Assembly: GCA_028565635.1 (NCBI GenBank)
Contig: JAOXYB010059167.1
Span: 1-42,438, forward strand
DNA length: 42,438 nucleotides
From: Phoronis ovalis
Lineage: Eukaryota; Phoronida; Phoronidae
Direction of reading: 5' to 3'
Positions 37,102-42,438 of the stretch are shown one piece after another (position 1 is the stretch's first letter; every line of letters starts with the position of its first letter). Below the pieces are notes generated by a model. The model did not search any database. It had not been told where the DNA came from and was given only the letters and a program-made list of their open reading frames with translations. Made by a program: the position numbers and the translations under genes.

Positions 37102-40100
37102 ATGGGAACTCGAATTTACGTTGGTCGACTTTCCTATCAAGCTAGAGAAAAAGATGTAGAGCGATTTTTCAGAGGCTTTGGAAGAATACGAGAAATAGTT
37201 CTAAAAAATGGTTACGGTTTTGTGGTAAGTTTTATTGAAACTCGTTTTTTTAAAGAAAATAACGTTGTATTCCATGTAAAAGAGACTGAAGAATTGTCCA
37301 AAGCTCCCAAGCAACCTCCCTTCTTTTAAGTATAAAATCAAACACTTGTGTGCTGTCTTGTAGGAATTTGAAGACTACAGAGATGCAGATGATGCTGTAT
37401 ATGAATTAAATGGAAAAGACCTTTGTGGAGAAAGGTGAGTTGTCCCGAAAAAACAATTTTAAATAATATTTCGTCAAAGACAAAGCCACACCACAGCAAT
37501 TTTAAAGTCCTGTGAGGATATTTAAAATACATTTCCGCATCATGTGACGGTATATAAAACGGTATATACTACATAACTGGTTTTGAAACTACTTTAATAA
37601 TTATATGCAAAACTATTTAAACATGGTGTTATGATGTTCTGTCTTTCGGGTCAGACAAATCTTTGAAAACTTTTCTGTGTTCTGAACACCACGAAAAGTG
37701 AACATTACAATTGTAACATTAGAGTAGCATTGTATCTCAATATTCTCCAATTCCTTCTAGCGTTGTGTTGCAACAGTTTTTTTTTGGTAGGCACTAGTGC
37801 AAATTTTTGTGTGTTGAATAGGAATGCCAGTCCACTCTTCTTGTTTTTTGCAAGTTTTACTAAGTACTTTCCATTGAGTGAGAGGAATACAAACATATTT
37901 TATTATTTTGCTTGTACTGAAACATGTTAACGTAATCATCTTTCTCCATAGACATACTTTCAAATCCAAACTAACTTAAAAATGCATAATATTGTTGACT
38001 CCAAAAGGTTGCCAGAACTAATAAAGAGTTCTCGAGCTTTGTTGGTAAGTGTGAGACTACACATGGCTTATTTACATTATATTTTTATTTGGGTACGTAA
38101 TTTTTTATGCAGAGTTTCCCTTGAACATGCTCGTGGAACACCCCGGGCTCGGGAAAGAGACAGCAGAGACAAATATTCGGACCGTGGTTCAGGTGGTGGC
38201 TACCGTAGCCGTAGTAGCCGGCAGCCTGGTTGGTTTGACAAGTAAGATATGTATTTCATTATTTCAGAGTGCTAGTTGAGTTAGCTCGTGGTACGCCTAG
38301 AGGAAATGAAACCGGTGGCGGCAGGGGTTTCAGAGATCGGGGCTATGGACCACCACGCAGAAGCAGAGGCGGCGGTGGTGGAGGTGGAGGTAGTGGTGTA
38401 AACGATAAGTAAGACTTTCTATCTTCTGCAAACCTGACTGGCCTTTGTGGTCAGATCCATGTACTCCATGACTGACCATAGCCCCAATCTCTTAAAACCA
38501 AATCCCAATGGCGATAACTTGAAAGAATATAGCAGCTATCATTGTAACATGAGTCCAATATGCAACTGCAGTAAAAAGCTGCTCAAAGTACTTGTAATGG
38601 ATTTGTTAACCTTGGCAATAATTGTCTGACAGAGTTGGCTGTATCGTTTAGGGCTTTGAAAATTGATGCCTACAGAAATTTTAGCATAAAGTATAACAAA
38701 GTTGGGTCTAGTTTCTGTTATTTACCTCCTAAGAATGGTAGTGAAAGCACTATCGTTAAAATGCTTGAATAAATCTGAGTGGAATTTGTTTTCTCTTCTA
38801 ATCTGATATTCATTGTGTAGCTTTGTCCCGTTAATTTAAAATCTTAATAAACAACATTCTTTAAAGAAAAGGGTGGTTCCTGTTCATTAGTTTGTATGTT
38901 TGTAGGTATGGACCACCAACAAGGACAGAATATCGAGTAATTGTTGAAAATCTGTCTTCTCGAGTCAGCTGGCAGGTATAAAAGTTTAAGATAATGTTTA
39001 GTTCAGAAATAACTTGTTGTTTTGTGGACATCTTGGTGTCCTTAGCAGTACAAAAAGGTGACATACCACAAGAACAGCATGTTATTTTTCAATCTGCATT
39101 TCTAGAGTTAGCATGGGTCATTTCTCTGTTATTTCTTTTTCAACTTTTTGAATATGTCACATAATATTAGAAGCTTTACTACCTAAGTAGAAAATTTGTG
39201 TAAAAAAGTTGATTGCTTAGTTAATGAAGTTTGTAATGTTCTGAGACAAATTCTGGTTGGAATGGCTGTATCAAAAAAAATTATCCCACCACACAGAAAT
39301 GTTATCGCGCAAGTATTCAGCACCTCGTACAATTTTTTTACCCCCACATTTCAACTATAGCTGGTCAAATTTTAGTATTGTTTATGTACCCATGCTGTAG
39401 ACTGTTTAATAATCTTGAGTCATCTTATATCTAAGCTTGCAGTTCGTGAAAGGTGAGCTTGCCACTAGGGCAGAGGGTTGCCAGCCACAATGATCTGCTG
39501 CGTCAAGAGGGTGTGACATGTGACCTAGGGCCAGGGCCAACAATCTTGCTTCTGTAACAGATGTGATGTCTGAAAAGTAGTCGTGTCCGTGAAAAAGCTT
39601 GTAAGAGAGACGTAGATGTCCTCCGTGAATTTATCTCGAGAAAGAAACTTGTGCTTACTTTACGGCACAAGTCTGTTTCCTATGAAATCAAGTTTTGATG
39701 CTCTAACCTTTCACCTGACCAGACTTTAATAGTCTGGTCTGTCAAGGGATGCCACTTCCTTGTGGTAATATTTGGCTGATGTTCTATGGATCTGTGATCT
39801 GTGCCTCCATTCAGAAAGAGGGCTCTATCCATCCAATCTGGGCTTTATCCTTTGTCATGAAAAATGAGGTAATTTTCTGTGATTTAAAAACAAAACAACT
39901 TGATCTTGAATTGAACAAGTAAGTGTTTTAAAATTGATCAATCAAAAAAATGTTAAATCCGAAAATTAAAACATGGTATAGACCACGGGCGCGGACTGAA
40001 GTGAAGACTGGCCAATATCGAAGGAAGTGTTGTGCTAGGATACTCTTGAATGCTTGGACTCCGTATTACTGGATGTTGTGTGTGCGTGCAAGTCTGTTTC

Positions 40101-41064
40101 TTTGCATTGGTGTTCTTATATTTCTCTAATTCCATGTCTTGTTATTTGTACTAAAGGACTTGAAGGACTATATGAGGCAAGCTGGAGAAGTCACATATGC
40201 AGATGCTCACAAACAGCACAAAAATGAAGGGTAGGTCATAATCTTGAAACTCAATACTTAGTTAACTGACAATCACTTTGACTGTACACATTTGGGACTT
40301 GATAATTTTCTTCGACTTAAAAGTAATGTGAAGTTAGTTCGTCAAAAGTATAGCTATGGGGGTTTTTTTGCGCTTGACTTATTGTGTAACAGCAATGTGT
40401 TCCCCACCGTAAGTAACGTGCCAGAGATTGTAAAGAGAAAATATGTGATAAGCTTGGTTATCATTTTTCTCAGTGTTGTTGAGTTTGCTGCTTATTCTGA
40501 TATGAAGAATGCCCTAGAGAAGTTAGACGATACAGAGATCAATGGTCGCCGCATCCGCCTGGTCGAAGACAAACCGAAGAGAAGCAGTAGTAGAAGAAGG
40601 TTGGTCAAAATGTTCATGTTTTTAAAAAAAAAAATTTTAAAAAGGTCGCTATTTTTTCATTGTATTTAAACATTTGATAGTCTGTTCATTGTAGAACGGG
40701 AATTATGAAAACTTTTGGCGTCTTAATGAACTATCCTGATTTTTACTAACAATTTGCATTTTTTGTTTTCAGTCGTTCACGAAGTCGATCCCGTTCACGT
40801 AGCCGTTCCCGTAGTAGATCTCGTCGAAGTCGTTCAAAGTCTGGTTCCAGAAGTCGTAGTCGCAGTCGTTCAAAATCGAAGTCCAAGTCTCATAGTCGCA
40901 GTCGTTCAAAATCAAAATCCAAGTCTCGTAGTCGCAGTAGGTCCGCTTCTGCCCATAGTAAAAGTCGCAGCAGATCTAAGAGCAGGAGCAAAAGCAAGTC
41001 TCCAGCTAAATCTCCAGAGAAAACTGAAGCAGCAGCTAATGAAAATGGATCCGATGACCAATAA
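37102..41064 (+). CDS. SRSF4/6: SR splicing factor, SRSF4/5/6 (B52/SRp55) group
   Basis: Coding exons: 37102-37224, 37364-37434, then 38113-38241 or 38268-38408, then 38906-38975, 40157-40230, 40474-40599, 40773-41064. This gives 294 aa (first form of exon 3) or 298 aa (second), with all phases consistent. The protein is nuclear and binds exonic enhancers to direct splice-site choice. RRM1 has RNP2 IYVGRL (residues 5-10) and RNP1 KNGYGFVEF (35-43), with [19 protein letters not shown]. The second, pseudo-RRM has the signature SWQDLKD (residues 129-135) and [12 protein letters not shown]. The tail is an Arg-Ser domain (about 195-275) ending in [12 protein letters not shown]. The RS tail is short for SRSF4 and near SRSF5/6 size; invertebrates usually have one gene for this group. 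The ATG directly follows a splice acceptor. Confidence 0.94.
37952..38044 (+). other. Candidate poison cassette exon in SR-gene intron 2
   Basis: The acceptor ATCTTTCTCCATAG ends at 37951 and the donor TTG|GTAAGTGTG begins at 38045, giving a 93-nt exon. Joined to exon 2 (which leaves AG), the frame reads R-HTFKSKLT and stops at TAA 37977-37979, so inclusion would truncate within RRM1 and trigger NMD. Vertebrate and insect SR genes of this group carry autoregulatory poison exons, in SRSF4/6 in the corresponding intron. Inclusion here is inferred from splice sites only. Confidence 0.55.
38113..38241 (+). CDS. SRSF4/6: SR gene alternative exon 3a (Arg/Ser/Asp-rich linker)
   Basis: This 129-nt exon enters at phase 2 and leaves at phase 2. 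It encodes the last strand of RRM1 ([11 protein letters not shown]) and a linker rich in R, S, D and G ending PGWFD-K at GACAA|GTAAGA. Its acceptor is TTTTTTATGCAG. Reading on into the 26-nt gap gives GAC AAG TAA, an immediate stop. Confidence 0.9.
38268..38408 (+). CDS. SRSF4/6: SR gene alternative exon 3b (Gly-rich linker), paralogous to 3a
   Basis: This 141-nt exon has the same entry and exit phases as 3a. It encodes [11 protein letters not shown], then a Gly/Arg-rich linker with eight Gly in a row, ending VND-K at GATAA|GTAAGA, the same junction as 3a. Its acceptor ATTATTTCAG is only 26 nt after the 3a donor. It can therefore join exon 2 to exon 4 instead of 3a but not with it. Confidence 0.88.
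38976..40156 (+). other. SR-gene intron between RRM2 exons (1.2 kb)
   Basis: It contains a perfect hairpin at 39717-39739 (GACCAGACT, 5-nt loop, AGTCTGGTC) inside a less AT-rich stretch (about 39440-39850). No exon or RNA gene could be identified. The acceptor of the next exon (GTACTAAAG) has a poor pyrimidine tract. Confidence 0.5.
40858..40929 (+). repeat. 36-bp in-frame tandem duplication within the RS domain
   Basis: Copies are 40858-40893 and 40894-40929, encoding [12 protein letters not shown] and [12 protein letters not shown]. They differ at only a few bases. The nucleotide similarity goes beyond what RS coding alone requires, pointing to a recent slippage or unequal exchange. Confidence 0.8.
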
Positions 41065-41344
41065 AAGACCTATGACTAAAACACACTGCAGCAAATTTGA
41101 AAATATAAAAAAATTCAGCAATACAAGTAAAGTTTGCAAATGTGAAATATGTAAACTGATCTAAAGTGACGTTACTGTAAACCTTATTATATTGTGCATG
41201 TGCAAATATGACCATCTCTATTTTGACAAGTACAAGTTGAGAATTTTCTATGATTGACAAAATGTTTTTCTAATTCAGTAGTCATTTGTACCACGTTAGT
41301 GTAGGTAGATGGTGCAGTTTGTATCTTCATTCCGTGGATGTTTT

Positions 41345-41436
41345 AATAAATGTCATTATTTTGTCAATTGATATCTTTGATTTGTCAGATTCAACTTTAC
41401 TTTGAATACAAGATCCGTTCTGTGGCATGAAATAAA
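41345..41436 (+). terminator. Candidate polyadenylation signals of the SR gene
   Basis: AATAAA occurs at 41345-41350 and 41431-41436, about 280 and 370 bp after the stop codon. Another AATAAA overlaps the stop itself (41060-41065) and is unlikely to be used. Confidence 0.5.
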
Positions 41437-42438
41437 AGTGACATATGGTTAGTTGCAATAGTCTCGCTTGTATTTTTGCCTAGCTTGAAATGACATTGAA
41501 AAGCCCATAATAATAAAAATTCACGAAACAATGGTCTAGTAGAAATTAATTATCGAATATTTTTGGTTATTAGGACAGAAATGTAGGTGCAAACCATTTT
41601 TACGAAATTCTGTGGTTAATTTAAATTCGAGCATTGCTTATGCAAAATTGTCTAATTGGCAACCTTTGGCAGTACAAATGTGAAGTAAATATTGCTTGTA
41701 CGGCTGTTAAACCCTCTTGCACTGAAAGCAATTAGATCCTTTTCACTATTGTAGGTTTTACCTACACAAGTTATAAAAAAAATATAATCATAATCCGTTG
41801 CCATGGAAATCGTTTTTATGTAATAGAAATTGTTTTAGTACTTCAATTTTTTCACAACTTACTAAAATTAATGATTAAGTTCGAACTAAAATGGTAACAA
41901 CTGGTAAAACGTGCATTCCAAGCGTTTTAACAGTTGGGAATACTTGCTGCAGAGTTGTCTCCCTTGTATGTGATGCAACTGCACTTAGGAATTACCTCCC
42001 CTGAATTGTCAAAATGACTGCAATATCACAAATAAAAGCATAGAGAAAATCTGGTTTAAGATAAAAATATTTTTTATTTTCTTTGTAAGATTAAAGTAAA
42101 ATGCAGGGCATTTCAAAATTTGTAAAAACCCGGTATGATTCTAAGGATTTATGCAGTACCATCCATACCATGAGTAATTTGCTATGTTAGTTATTACTGT
42201 ATCCCTCATCTTACCTGGGATATTACATCCAGATGAACACAATTATTAAGTACTCGCCTTTGTTTAATTTCAAGGACGCAAGAATGAGCATTATATTATT
42301 TTTTACATTACATACATCCACATGTCATGAATGGTATGAATATTAAGGGCGCAAATTCCTGAAGCATAATCCTATGCAAATCCACATTGGATTAAACCAA
42401 AATTTGCGAAATTACAGTTCAACGTGTACACAACACAT
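41437..42438. other. Downstream intergenic region, no gene seen
   Basis: AT-rich DNA with no open frame of note and no recognisable repeat on either strand. Confidence 0.5.

Noticed and set aside
37048-37329. Frame reading through the SR exon 1 donor
   Set aside because: A strong GTAAGT donor and family alignment show that splicing occurs at 37224.
38186-38195. Internal donor-like CAGGTGGTG in exon 3a that could pair with the 3b acceptor
   Set aside because: It would join out of phase with exon 3b and is a weak donor.
41060-41065. AATAAA overlapping the SR stop codon (also at the INO80 stop, 9612-9617)
   Set aside because: It arises from CAA-TAA-A; use would leave no 3' UTR. Probably coincidence in AT-rich DNA.
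40754-41164. 136-codon frame with Val/Pro repeats
   Set aside because: It is an alternate frame of the RS-domain exon; the Arg-Ser frame matches the SR family and joins in phase.

Overview
This window comes from an AT-rich animal genome. Genes are split into many short exons with GT-AG introns, and decayed LINE retrotransposon tails lie in intergenic and intronic DNA. An invertebrate fits best, perhaps a mollusc or another lophotrochozoan, but nothing here fixes the phylum. Three protein-coding genes can be built exon by exon with consistent reading phase: a ChaC-family gamma-glutamylcyclotransferase closest to CHAC1 (+, 3861-6505, 3 exons, 207 aa), the chromatin-remodelling ATPase INO80 (-, 34472-9613, 33 exons, 1478 aa), and an SR splicing factor of the SRSF4/5/6 (B52/SRp55) group (+, 37102-41064, 294 or 298 aa).

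Layout: 1-253 is a long near-perfect inverted repeat. 254-3789 is intergenic, with degenerate ATGGTAAAA repeats and a dead LINE tail (about 2895-3427). CHAC1 follows, with a perfect CRE palindrome and an overlapping uORF just upstream of its start. Its second intron holds an isolated candidate signal-peptide exon. CHAC1 and INO80 lie tail to tail, 3.1 kb apart stop to stop. INO80 fills 25 kb. Its introns carry a second LINE tail, a 181-bp MITE-like element, several tandem duplications and a 100-N assembly gap flanked by identical 77-bp sequence. INO80 and the SR gene are head to head, with about 2.3 kb between the INO80 start codon and the inferred 5' UTR exon of the SR gene. The last 1 kb shows no gene.

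The most unusual element is in the SR gene. Exon 3 is duplicated (38113-38241 and 38268-38408). Both copies have the same phase, start with the same RRM1-ending peptide and end at the same donor sequence, but the gap between them is only 26 nt, too short to be spliced. They should therefore be mutually exclusive and swap an Arg/Ser/Asp-rich inter-RRM linker for a Gly-rich one. Just upstream is a 93-nt cassette with good splice sites and an in-frame stop, at the place where SR genes often carry autoregulatory poison exons.

As I recall the human map, CHAC1 and INO80 are neighbours, also tail to tail, at 15q15.1. If so, this is a very old microsynteny, and it supports the CHAC1 assignment together with sequence features (N-terminal extension, spacing at the catalytic Glu) and a CRE/ATF site in the promoter.
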